Below, piece by piece: positions 1-6,432 of a stretch of 7,411 bases of DNA (position 1 is its first letter; each line of letters starts with the position of its first letter). The notes beneath the pieces are model-generated. The model ran no database searches, was not told the DNA's origin, and worked only from the letters and a program-made list of their open reading frames with translations. The stretch lies in contig VBQP01000039.1 in assembly GCA_008297795.1 (NCBI GenBank), positions 474-7,884 of the forward strand, given 5' to 3'. The translations under genes were made by a program, and so were the position numbers. This DNA comes from Thermoplasmata archaeon. Lineage in GTDB: Archaea; Thermoplasmatota; E2; UBA202; DSCA01.

Positions 1-2
1 AA

Positions 3-194
3 TGCGATGCCCATCTCGAGGAAATAGAAGGTAAGGAAATGATGACCACGGTCATAATAAAACCCATAGTTGTGGGGGAGAATAAAGAAAAATTGAAAAG
101 GGCTCTCCACCTTGCCGAGAAATACTGCCTCGTAACAAACTCGATAAAAAGCAGGGTGATTTTTGAGCCGGAAGTGAGAGAAAACATTAAATAA
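3..194 (+). CDS. OsmC-family protein, C-terminal fragment (partial, 5' end outside window)
   Basis: The frame is open from the first bases of the window to a TAA stop and encodes about 63 residues. The end reads as the last strand-helix-strand part of the OsmC/Ohr fold: a beta segment (TTVIIKPIVVG), a helix of the type NKEKLKRALHLAEKYC, then VTNSIKSRVIFEPEV. The Cys encoded at 126-128, in the AEKYC context, lies where OsmC/Ohr proteins carry the second of their two reactive cysteines. The first one, expected some 60 residues earlier, lies outside the window. Family members reduce organic hydroperoxides or have unknown roles, so peroxidase activity cannot be claimed from this fragment. The next gene starts 20 nt downstream on the same strand. 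Confidence 0.8.
   Translation, partial: CDAHLEEIEGKEMMTTVIIKPIVVGENKEKLKRALHLAEKYCLVTNSIKSRVIFEPEVRENIK
186..193 (+). promoter_or_regulatory. candidate box A (TATA) for the Ig-like gene
   Basis: The sequence ATTAAATA is centred about 25 nt before the ATG at 215 and overlaps the TAA stop of the preceding gene. That spacing would place transcription initiation at or next to the start codon, giving a leaderless mRNA. The surrounding sequence is A/T-rich, so a chance match is possible. Confidence 0.4.
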
Positions 195-214
195 TTCCTA
201 TTATTTTGATAATT

Positions 215-643
215 ATGAGGAAATTTATCATTTTTATGGTCCTGCTGCTCATAACCCCTCTTTTTCAGGGAGTTGCTGTATCGGAGAAAGGAAATGATTC
301 ATACATATTCATCACCCAGCCTGAGGGAGGGATATATCTCAATGGAAGAAAAATAATACCCGCGTACAAACCCTCATGGACTGTGATGATTGGCTATCAT
401 TCCATAGATATCAGCACAGTGAGCAGTAGCAATATTCTGACTGCATATTTCACTCTTTACAACATGTTTACGAGGGATACAGTTGACAGCCTGCTTGACA
501 CCACACCATCAAACGGATTTTCGTGCAATTTCTCAAATGTTCCAAGAGGAAGTTACATAGTGATGGTTATTGCTCTTGCACTTGACCCGAACGAGCCTGT
601 GGCATCTGACTGGCGTGCGCCCATAATATTCATCCCGCTTTGA
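215..643 (+). CDS. small secreted Ig-like domain protein
   Basis: This encodes a 142-residue protein. The frame also opens at an upstream TTG (206), but I choose the ATG at 215 because it gives a clean signal peptide: MRK, then a hydrophobic stretch at residues 4-20, then a polar AVSEKGNDS region. The mature part is rich in beta strands. It carries the pattern ITQPEGGIYLNGRKI (33-47), a D-rich/W-containing middle, and near the end VPRGSYIVMVIALALD (109-124), a G-x-Y strand typical of immunoglobulin-like or fibronectin-like sandwiches on archaeal exported proteins. There is a single Cys (104), so no disulphide, and no C-terminal membrane anchor. It probably acts outside the membrane or stays tethered by an uncleaved N-terminal helix. 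The partner and role are unknown. It sits between an OsmC-family gene and a PUA gene, neither of which suggests a function. Most likely a real gene, judged by its signal sequence and domain pattern. Confidence 0.75.
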   Translation: MRKFIIFMVLLLITPLFQGVAVSEKGNDSYIFITQPEGGIYLNGRKIIPAYKPSWTVMIGYHSIDISTVSSSNILTAYFTLYNMFTRDTVDSLLDTTPSNGFSCNFSNVPRGSYIVMVIALALDPNEPVASDWRAPIIFIPL

Positions 644-648
644 ATAAA
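640..648 (+). promoter_or_regulatory. weak candidate box A for the PUA gene
   Basis: TTGAATAAA is centred about 23 nt before the ATG at 667 and overlaps the preceding TGA stop. There is no convincing ribosome binding site before 667; the nearest purine run, AAAGG at 646-650, is 16 nt away. A leaderless start therefore seems at least as likely as read-through translation from upstream. Confidence 0.25.
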
Positions 649-666
649 GGTTTTCCATAAATAATC

Positions 667-1161
667 ATGTCGATAAACATGACGCTGAAGCATCGCCATC
701 CCATCCGAAAGAAAATTGCAGACGGAATAATAAAGCAGGTAGAGGAGGAAATGGGATGCAATGTCGTTCATGGCAATATTGTGGAGAGCGCAGAATTTAA
801 TGGAATAAAACTTCTGCTTATAGACGGTAGCCCGGACATAATTTTTTTGAATGATTCCCCTTTCCTGACGCTTCATGGAATAAAAAAATATAAGCCCATG
901 AGAAGATTTGCAACAGTTGACAGAGGTGCTGTGAAATTTGTTTTAAGCGGTGCAAATGTTATGGCTCCTGGAATCACAGAGGCAGATGAAAACATAAGGA
1001 AGGGAGATGCAGTGTGGGTGAGAAATGAGGAAGGGACCGCAATGGCTCTCGGTTATGCGCTTATGGGGGGAAAAGAAATGGTGGAAAAGAAGAAAGGAGT
1101 GGCAATAGAAAGCATTCACCACATAGGCGACGAGTTGTGGGAATTAGCAACAAACTTATAA
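667..1161 (+). CDS. PUA-domain RNA-binding protein (archaeal MCT-1/Tma20-like)
   Basis: The protein has 164 residues, the usual size for the archaeal stand-alone PUA proteins related to eukaryotic MCT-1/Tma20. Residues 1-75 form the N-terminal pre-PUA part (basic LKHRHPIRKK at 7-16, then strands around KLLLIDG at 48-54). Residues 80-155 are the PUA domain. It opens with FATVDRGAVKFVLSGANVMAPGI and includes the hallmark turn GANVMAPGI (95-103), RKGDAVWVRN (111-120), an ALGYALM strand and a closing GVAIESIHHIGDELW. PUA domains bind RNA. The eukaryotic relatives act in translation reinitiation and ribosome recycling, and a translation role here is inferred from that kinship and from the valS neighbour. 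An alternative start is ATG 679, which would remove four residues. Confidence 0.85.
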   Translation: MSINMTLKHRHPIRKKIADGIIKQVEEEMGCNVVHGNIVESAEFNGIKLLLIDGSPDIIFLNDSPFLTLHGIKKYKPMRRFATVDRGAVKFVLSGANVMAPGITEADENIRKGDAVWVRNEEGTAMALGYALMGGKEMVEKKKGVAIESIHHIGDELWELATNL

Positions 1162-1162
1162 G
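1155..1162 (+). promoter_or_regulatory. candidate box A (TATA) for valS
   Basis: CTTATAAG, preceded by an A-rich BRE-like stretch (GCAACAAA), is centred about 28 nt upstream of the valS ATG and overlaps the PUA gene stop. It resembles the archaeal TATA consensus well. With no Shine-Dalgarno sequence in the 25-nt spacer, this supports a leaderless valS transcript of its own. Confidence 0.5.
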
Positions 1163-1186
1163 GAAATTTTGCTTCCATAAGAGAAA

Positions 1187-3868
1187 ATGAGCGAGCCATA
1201 TGATATAAAATCGTCCGAGGAGAAATGGCAGAGGAAATGGGAAGAGATGAATATCTACCATTTCGACAGAGAAAAGGGCAATGTATATTCAATAGATAAC
1301 CCCCCGAGATACGCATCGGGTGCGCTCCACATAGGACATGCCGTCCATTACACACATATTGATTTTGTTGCCCGCTACAAGCGCATGAAGGGATATAACG
1401 TATTCTTCCCGCTCTGCTTTGACGTGAACGGTATTCCCATAGAAGAAAGAGTGGAAAAGAAAATGGGAATAACAAGAAAAGATATTGACCGTCATGAGTT
1501 TATATCGCTCTGCAGGAAATTCGCAGAGGAAAACATAGGGGAGATGAAAAGACAGTTCACAATGCTGGGCGAGTCCATGGATCCGAGCATATACTATCAG
1601 ACAGATGCAGAATACTACCGCAGGATAACCCAGATTTCTTTCATAGATATGTATGAGAAAGGTTACATTTACAAAGGTGAGTTTCCCGTGAACTGGTGTC
1701 CAAGGTGCATGACAGCAATGGCTGATGCAGAGATTGAGCATACATCCCGCCACACAAAGCTCAATACTGTGAAATTTTATTTTTCGGAGCCGCAGCCGGA
1801 GCAGATAGAAAAGTACCATGGCATAGGAAGAGACGAGAGAGGGCAGTACATAGAAATAGCAACTACGCGACCTGAAATGTTCCCCACATGTCAGATAGTG
1901 GCAGTCCACCCTGACGATGAGAGGGCTCCCTGGCTTGTGGATAAGGAAGTTATTGTCCCGATTTTCGGCAAAAAAGTGAAAATAATAGAGGACGAATCAG
2001 TTGACCCCAATTTCGGTACAGGCATACTCATGATATGCACAATAGGCGATAAAGACGACTTGGAGATGGCTTTCAAGTACGACCTGCCCCTCGAGATATG
2101 CATAAACGGCGAAGGACGCATGAACAACCTTGCAGGCAAATATGAGGGGATGAAAGTGGAGGAGGCGAGGGCAGCGGTCATAGAAGACATGAAAAAAGAA
2201 GACATTCTGATAAAGCAGGAGGAAATAGAGCAGAATGTGGGTGTATGCTGGAGATGCAAGACTCCTGTCGAGTTCATAAATGCAGAGCAGTGGTTCCTGA
2301 AACTTCTGCCGTTCAAGGAAAAAGTTCTTGAGGCTGCAAAGAAGATAAAGTGGTATCCCGAATACATGCGCATACGATTCGACGAATGGGTAAATTCTCT
2401 GAAATGGGATTGGGTGATTTCAAGACAGAGATATTTTGCCACCCCAATTCCTCTCTGGGAATGTGAGGATTGCGGTGAGGTTGTAATAGCCGAAAGAGAG
2501 CAGTGCTATGTTGATCCCACTGTAGATGCTCCGCCTGTGGAAAAATGCCCCAAATGCGGCGGGAAGTTGAAAGGATGCGAGGACGTATTCGATACATGGA
2601 TGGATTCGTCAATAAGTCCCCTCTACAATACTTTCTGGCAGAGGGATGAAGAAATGTTCGAAAAGATGTATCCGATGTCCCTACGCCCACAGGCACATGA
2701 CATAATAAGAACCTGGGCTTTTTACACTGTTCTGAGATGCCTTCTGATTACAGGCAAGGAGCCTTTCGAGGAAATAATGATGGGAGGATTCATACTTGCA
2801 CCGGACGGGAAGCCAATGCACACAAGCCTTGGAAACGTGATAGACCCGCTGGAAATAATAAAGGAGGAGGGCGCTGACCCGCTCCGCTATTATGCTGCCA
2901 AATGCAAACTCGGAGAGGATAATCCTTTCAGGTACAAAGACCTCGTGAGAGGAAAGCGTCTGATGAAGAAGTTGTGGAACACCCAGTCCTTTGTTGGAAG
3001 GGCAATGGAAAAGACCGGAAAAATTGAAGATGTGGAAGATGGCAATTTAAACATAACAGATAGGTGGATTCTCTCAAAATATAGCAAAGTTGTGGAGAAA
3101 TGCACGGCGCACATGGAAAATTTTGAGTATTCGGATGCAGTGAGAGAGGCAGAATATTTCCTGTGGCATGAATTTGCAGACCACTACATTGAGATGGCGA
3201 AGCATCGTATCTATGACAGGAGAGATAGAGGTGCTTCATATGTCCTTTACACTGTGGGGCTCGGTATACTGAAGCTCTTTGCGCCGTTTTTGCCCCATAT
3301 AACCGAGGAAATATATCACAGATATTACAGGAAATATGAGAAGGATAAAAGCATACATGTATCCTCATGGCCCCAGCCCCTCATAAAAGACGAGGAGTCA
3401 GAAAATAAAGGAGAGGCCATAAAGGAAATCATATCCGTAATCAGAGAATGGAAGAGCAAACACGGCATGCCCCTGAATGCAGAATTGAAAAAAGTGGAGA
3501 TAGTATCTCCGAAAAACGCAAATTTCATTGAAGAGGGAAAGGACGTCATATCTGGCACGATGAATATATCCTCTCTCGAAGTGCTGGAGGAACTTCCCGA
3601 AACAATAGAAGAGGTTGTGGAAATAAAGCCCGTCTATGCAAAAATAGGTCCTGAATTCAAGGAGGACAGCAGAGCAGTCATAGGAGAGATAGAGAAGAAC
3701 AAGAAAGAGATTCTGAAAGCATTTGAGATTGGAGATGAGTATTCATTCCACCATAACGGCAGGGAGATAAAACTCAGCAAAGAACATGTCACAGTCGAGA
3801 AAAAACTGCAGGGAAAGGGAGTTGATTTAATAAATGCTGGCGACATTATAATATCAATAGGCGAGTGA
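1187..3868 (+). CDS. valS: valyl-tRNA synthetase
   Basis: This class I aminoacyl-tRNA synthetase charges tRNA-Val with valine in the cytoplasm. It has 893 residues, full length for an archaeal ValRS. HIGH is intact at residues 48-51 (GALHIGH). The editing (CP1) insert contains ATTRPE (225-230), HPDDER (241-246) and GTGILMICTIGDKDD (277-291). The ICTxGD form marks ValRS and separates it from IleRS. Four CxxC pairs (171/174, 354/357, 426/429, 454/457) suggest two zinc knuckles. WVISRQR (409-415) and DVFDTWMDSSISPL (466-479) belong to the catalytic core. The KMSKS loop is unusual: DGKPMHTSLGN (540-550) keeps M and S but replaces both canonical lysines. Residues about 620-760 are the helical anticodon-binding domain, followed by an archaeal-type C-terminal domain with IGPEFKEDS (652-660 region of the tail excluded; it lies near residues 822-830). 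The ATG at 1187 is the natural start, with a box A upstream. Confidence 0.95.
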   Translation: MSEPYDIKSSEEKWQRKWEEMNIYHFDREKGNVYSIDNPPRYASGALHIGHAVHYTHIDFVARYKRMKGYNVFFPLCFDVNGIPIEERVEKKMGITRKDIDRHEFISLCRKFAEENIGEMKRQFTMLGESMDPSIYYQTDAEYYRRITQISFIDMYEKGYIYKGEFPVNWCPRCMTAMADAEIEHTSRHTKLNTVKFYFSEPQPEQIEKYHGIGRDERGQYIEIATTRPEMFPTCQIVAVHPDDERAPWLVDKEVIVPIFGKKVKIIEDESVDPNFGTGILMICTIGDKDDLEMAFKYDLPLEICINGEGRMNNLAGKYEGMKVEEARAAVIEDMKKEDILIKQEEIEQNVGVCWRCKTPVEFINAEQWFLKLLPFKEKVLEAAKKIKWYPEYMRIRFDEWVNSLKWDWVISRQRYFATPIPLWECEDCGEVVIAEREQCYVDPTVDAPPVEKCPKCGGKLKGCEDVFDTWMDSSISPLYNTFWQRDEEMFEKMYPMSLRPQAHDIIRTWAFYTVLRCLLITGKEPFEEIMMGGFILAPDGKPMHTSLGNVIDPLEIIKEEGADPLRYYAAKCKLGEDNPFRYKDLVRGKRLMKKLWNTQSFVGRAMEKTGKIEDVEDGNLNITDRWILSKYSKVVEKCTAHMENFEYSDAVREAEYFLWHEFADHYIEMAKHRIYDRRDRGASYVLYTVGLGILKLFAPFLPHITEEIYHRYYRKYEKDKSIHVSSWPQPLIKDEESENKGEAIKEIISVIREWKSKHGMPLNAELKKVEIVSPKNANFIEEGKDVISGTMNISSLEVLEELPETIEEVVEIKPVYAKIGPEFKEDSRAVIGEIEKNKKEILKAFEIGDEYSFHHNGREIKLSKEHVTVEKKLQGKGVDLINAGDIIISIGE

Positions 3869-3869
3869 A

Positions 3870-3968
3870 ATGAAGAACAAAACAAAAAAACTGCTTGTGA
3901 GGTTGACCTCGATACTGATAATACTAATCATGATACTTTCCGGATTTGTGGTAATATTTTACTCATAG
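3870..3968 (+). CDS. possible single-helix small membrane protein (32 aa)
   Basis: The frame starts at an ATG 1 nt after the valS TGA and ends at TAG. It encodes 32 residues: a basic N-terminus (MKNKTKKLLVR) followed by one hydrophobic segment of about 20 residues (LTSILIILIM then ILSGFVVIFY). That is a credible transmembrane helix with the basic end in the cytoplasm. The adjacency suggests coupling to valS by termination-reinitiation (TGAAATG arrangement). No clear Shine-Dalgarno site is present. Its last sense codon, TCA, is on the other strand the stop codon of the convergent gene, so the coding ends overlap by 6 bp. I do not recognise the family; it lacks the length of Sec61-beta. It could instead be chance coding over a transcription terminator, since its A-rich start reads as a T-run on the other strand. 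Confidence 0.5.
   Translation: MKNKTKKLLVRLTSILIILIMILSGFVVIFYS
3875..3890 (-). terminator. candidate oligo-T terminator of the pyrG operon
   Basis: Read on the minus strand this is TTTTTTTGTTTTGTTC, lying about 75-90 nt past the stop codon of the last gene of the minus operon. Archaeal RNA polymerase terminates at such U-rich tracts without needing a hairpin. It lies inside the small ORF that follows valS. Confidence 0.4.
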
Positions 3969-4769
3969 TTCAGAGGTTGCTATCTTTATTTCCCCTTTCT
4001 CTCTCGATATGGCAACCTTTTTTCCATCCCCTGTGATTTCCACTCCCTCCAGTTTGTCTATAGTCATCTTTTTTACATATATGTCCGGAATTTTCCCGAA
4101 AGCAAAAAAATTCAGGAATAGAGAGCCATCTACATCTACATCAACGCTTCTTTCCCCTACAGTTATTGAGATATCGGTCTCCTCCTGTATCATCACCTCT
4201 ATCATATTGCTCATTATGGGGCGAAAAACAGAATCAATTTTTGGGATTACATGAATATGCGTTCTGCTGTACCCGGCATCCCATTCTATGCTTTCAACGC
4301 GCGAAAAAGAATCATTGAAATGGCGCACCAGTTTTCTGAAATATACAATGCTTTTTATGAACTCACGGAGTTCCATTCTCTCTTTAACATCTTCGATTCC
4401 TTCTGTGACATACTGAATTTTTCCTATTCCTCTCTGCATCTTCCCGAGCAAAATCCTTATCTCGTCCATCATTTCCTTGAGTAACGCACCCTCTATTTTC
4501 TCGTTCGAGAAGTAACTGTAATATTTCCCCCTTATTTCAGATACTGCTTCGCGGACGTTTTTGTACGGAGAAAAAATCAATTTGTTCTCTTCTATTCTAT
4601 CTTCACCAACTATCTCCTCAAAATGCTCGATACGGTCAATGCCGTCTATAATACTGCCAAGGTCTATATCCAGTGAAGATTTGAGGAATTCTCCTGAAGT
4701 TTCCAGAATATCGCAGTAGGCAGAGAAAAGATTTTCCTTCCAGTCGACGATGTATCTATCATCCTCCAT
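3963..4769 (-). CDS. conserved-looking hypothetical protein, cotranscribed with pyrG
   Basis: This 268-residue protein is one I do not recognise. Residues 1-160 look mainly helical and highly charged, with an acidic start (MEDDRYIVDW) and amphipathic stretches such as KIEGALLKEMMDEIRILLGKM (91-111) and MELREFIKSIVYFRKLVRHF (132-151). Residues 165-268 look beta-rich: HIHVIPKID (171-179), ISITVGERSVDVDVDGS (200-216), IYVKKMTIDKLEGVEITG (230-247) and KKVAISREKGEIKIA (250-264), a run suggesting a sandwich or barrel. There is no signal peptide or membrane helix, one Cys (19) and two Trp (10, 163), so it should be cytoplasmic. The ATG lies 1 nt after the pyrG TAA, which strongly suggests translation from the same mRNA. 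No enzyme motif is visible. Base and codon use resemble the neighbours, so there is no sign of recent transfer. Confidence 0.8.
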   Translation of the reverse strand: MEDDRYIVDWKENLFSAYCDILETSGEFLKSSLDIDLGSIIDGIDRIEHFEEIVGEDRIEENKLIFSPYKNVREAVSEIRGKYYSYFSNEKIEGALLKEMMDEIRILLGKMQRGIGKIQYVTEGIEDVKERMELREFIKSIVYFRKLVRHFNDSFSRVESIEWDAGYSRTHIHVIPKIDSVFRPIMSNMIEVMIQEETDISITVGERSVDVDVDGSLFLNFFAFGKIPDIYVKKMTIDKLEGVEITGDGKKVAISREKGEIKIATSEL

Positions 4770-4770
4770 T

Positions 4771-6381
4771 TTAATCGGTTGCTTCCTTCATTTTCTCAAG
4801 AGACGCCTTCACAAAACCATAAAACAGGGGGGCGGGGTGGAGAGGGCGTGATTTAAATTCTGGATGAAACTGAGATGCAATGAAAAATCTGTGGGAAGGA
4901 ATCTCTGCGATTTCCATCCTTATTTTGTCGGAAGATATGCCTGAAAATATAAGTCCGTTTTTTTCCAGTTCTGATATGTACTCTGGATTGACCTCATACC
5001 TGTGGCGGTGCCTTTCTGATATTTCGGTTTCGCCATATAACCTGTGTGCAAGTGTGCCTTCCTTTATCTTTATTCTGTATGCTCCGAGTCTCATTGTACC
5101 ACCCATATTTTCAATGCCTTTCTGCTCGGGCAATATTGTTATTATGGGATGTTCTGTCTCCGGCTCTATTTCGGTGCTGCTGCAGTCAAGTTTTAAAACA
5201 TTTTTCCCATACTCCACAACAGCAAGCTGGAAGCCAAAGCATATGCCGAGAAAAGGTATATTATTTTCCCTTGCATATCTTATCGAATTTATCTTTCCGT
5301 CAGCCCCCCTCATTCCAAAGCCCCCGGGAACAAGTATTCCATGGAGTTCCTCAAGAAGGCTCAGGTCTCCATTCTCAAGATCTTCCGCCTCTACCCATTT
5401 TATCTCCACCTTTGTTCCAAGGTGTGCTCCCGCATGATGGAAGGCTTCCACTATGCTTATATAGGAATCGCTCAAATCCGTATATTTGCCGACTATGCCT
5501 ATCTTTACCCTTTCTTTTGCGTTTTTAACCTTATTTACGAAATCCTCCCATTCTTTCAGTCCGTTCCTCTTCTCTATCCTGAACCTCTTCATCAGAAAAT
5601 CTGTGAGCCCCTGTCTCTCAAGCAGTAGAGGAACCTCATAGATGCTCTCAACATCCGGAACCGATATAACCCCCTCAACAGGAACATTACAGAAAAGGGC
5701 TATCTTCTCCTTCGTATTTTTATCAAGCGGCTCCTTTGCACGGCCTATTATGATGTCAGGGTCTATTCCTATTGCTCTTAACTCTTTTACAGAATGCTGT
5801 GTCGGCTTTGTTTTCTGCTCACCGACAACACCTATGACAGGAATGAGCGTTGTATGGAGAAACACAACATTTTCATGCCCCACTTCTCTATGGAGCTGGC
5901 GCACCGCTTCAAGAAACGGCATCGACTCTATGTCGCCCACTGTGCCGCCTATCTCCACAAGACATATGTCTGCTCCGCTGTTCTTCGCAACTCTTTTTAT
6001 CCACTCCCTTATTTCATCTGTTATATGCGGAACTATCTGCACCGTCTTTCCGAGATAATCTCCTCTTCTCTCTTTCTCTATTACGCTTTTATACACTTTC
6101 CCTGTTGTTATGTTGTTATCACTTGAAAGATTCACATCAAGGAATCGCTCGTAGTTCCCCAGGTCAAGGTCAACTTCTCCCCCATCTTCAAGAACGAACA
6201 CCTCGCCGTGCTGAAATGGATTCATGGTTCCTGCATCACAGTTCAGATAAGGGTCTATTTTTATCGCAGTGACCTTATATCCCTGCAATTTGAGAAGAAG
6301 ACCTATCGAAGAAGTTGTGATGCCTTTTCCAAGCCCGGACAAAACTCCGCCTGTAACAATGATATATTTCCCCTCTGGCAT
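4771..6381 (-). CDS. pyrG: CTP synthase (glutamine-hydrolysing)
   Basis: The enzyme converts UTP to CTP using ATP and glutamine, the last step of de novo pyrimidine nucleotide synthesis. It has 536 residues, normal for the family. The N-terminal synthetase domain (about 1-270) shows the P-loop GGVLSGLGKG (11-20), KIDPYLNCDAGTMNP (41-55), the Mg-binding region DLDLGNYERF (71-80), VEIGGTVGDIES (142-153, with Glu143), and GEQKTKPTQHSV (188-198), the UTP/CTP-binding area. The class I glutamine amidotransferase domain (about 292-530) carries the oxyanion strip VPGGFGMRG (351-359), nucleophile Cys381 in GICFGFQ, and the His506/Glu508 pair in QFHPEF, so both active sites are complete. A box A candidate lies about 23 nt before the ATG, consistent with a leaderless mRNA. 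The following gene is 1 nt away. Assignment is secure. Confidence 0.98.
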   Translation of the reverse strand: MPEGKYIIVTGGVLSGLGKGITTSSIGLLLKLQGYKVTAIKIDPYLNCDAGTMNPFQHGEVFVLEDGGEVDLDLGNYERFLDVNLSSDNNITTGKVYKSVIEKERRGDYLGKTVQIVPHITDEIREWIKRVAKNSGADICLVEIGGTVGDIESMPFLEAVRQLHREVGHENVVFLHTTLIPVIGVVGEQKTKPTQHSVKELRAIGIDPDIIIGRAKEPLDKNTKEKIALFCNVPVEGVISVPDVESIYEVPLLLERQGLTDFLMKRFRIEKRNGLKEWEDFVNKVKNAKERVKIGIVGKYTDLSDSYISIVEAFHHAGAHLGTKVEIKWVEAEDLENGDLSLLEELHGILVPGGFGMRGADGKINSIRYARENNIPFLGICFGFQLAVVEYGKNVLKLDCSSTEIEPETEHPIITILPEQKGIENMGGTMRLGAYRIKIKEGTLAHRLYGETEISERHRHRYEVNPEYISELEKNGLIFSGISSDKIRMEIAEIPSHRFFIASQFHPEFKSRPLHPAPLFYGFVKASLEKMKEATD

Positions 6382-6399
6382 AATATATTATGCATTTTT

Positions 6400-6408
6400 T
6401 ATTAATAG
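6400..6408 (-). promoter_or_regulatory. candidate box A (TATA) for pyrG
   Basis: On the minus strand CTATTAATA is centred about 23 nt upstream of the pyrG ATG. The stretch between it and the ATG (AAAAAATGCATAATATATT region) has no ribosome binding site, again pointing to a leaderless transcript. The A/T-rich 6382-6391 segment is a less likely alternative TATA because it touches the start codon. Confidence 0.45.
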
Positions 6409-6432
6409 AATTATCGGTGATAGGCACGAAGC

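Noticed and set aside
206..214. TTG start for the Ig-like protein, adding MII before MRK
   Set aside because: The ATG at 215 gives a standard signal peptide and the better box A spacing.
1289..1909. Long open frame (206 codons) on the minus strand opposite valS
   Set aside because: It lies wholly antisense to the secure valS coding region, has a Cys/His/Tyr-rich composition without domain motifs, and is explained by the codon bias of valS. Other minus-strand frames over valS (for example 1891-2442 and 2313-2696) are rejected for the same reason.
1187..3868. Isoleucyl-tRNA synthetase as an alternative to ValRS
   Set aside because: The editing domain has GTGILMICTIGD, the ValRS form, rather than the HxAPGxGxxD form of IleRS, and the DTWMDSSISPL motif also fits ValRS.
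4880..5437. Long plus-strand frames opposite pyrG and the hypothetical gene
   Set aside because: They are antisense to conserved pyrG motifs, overlap one another in several frames, and show no recognisable domain or start context.
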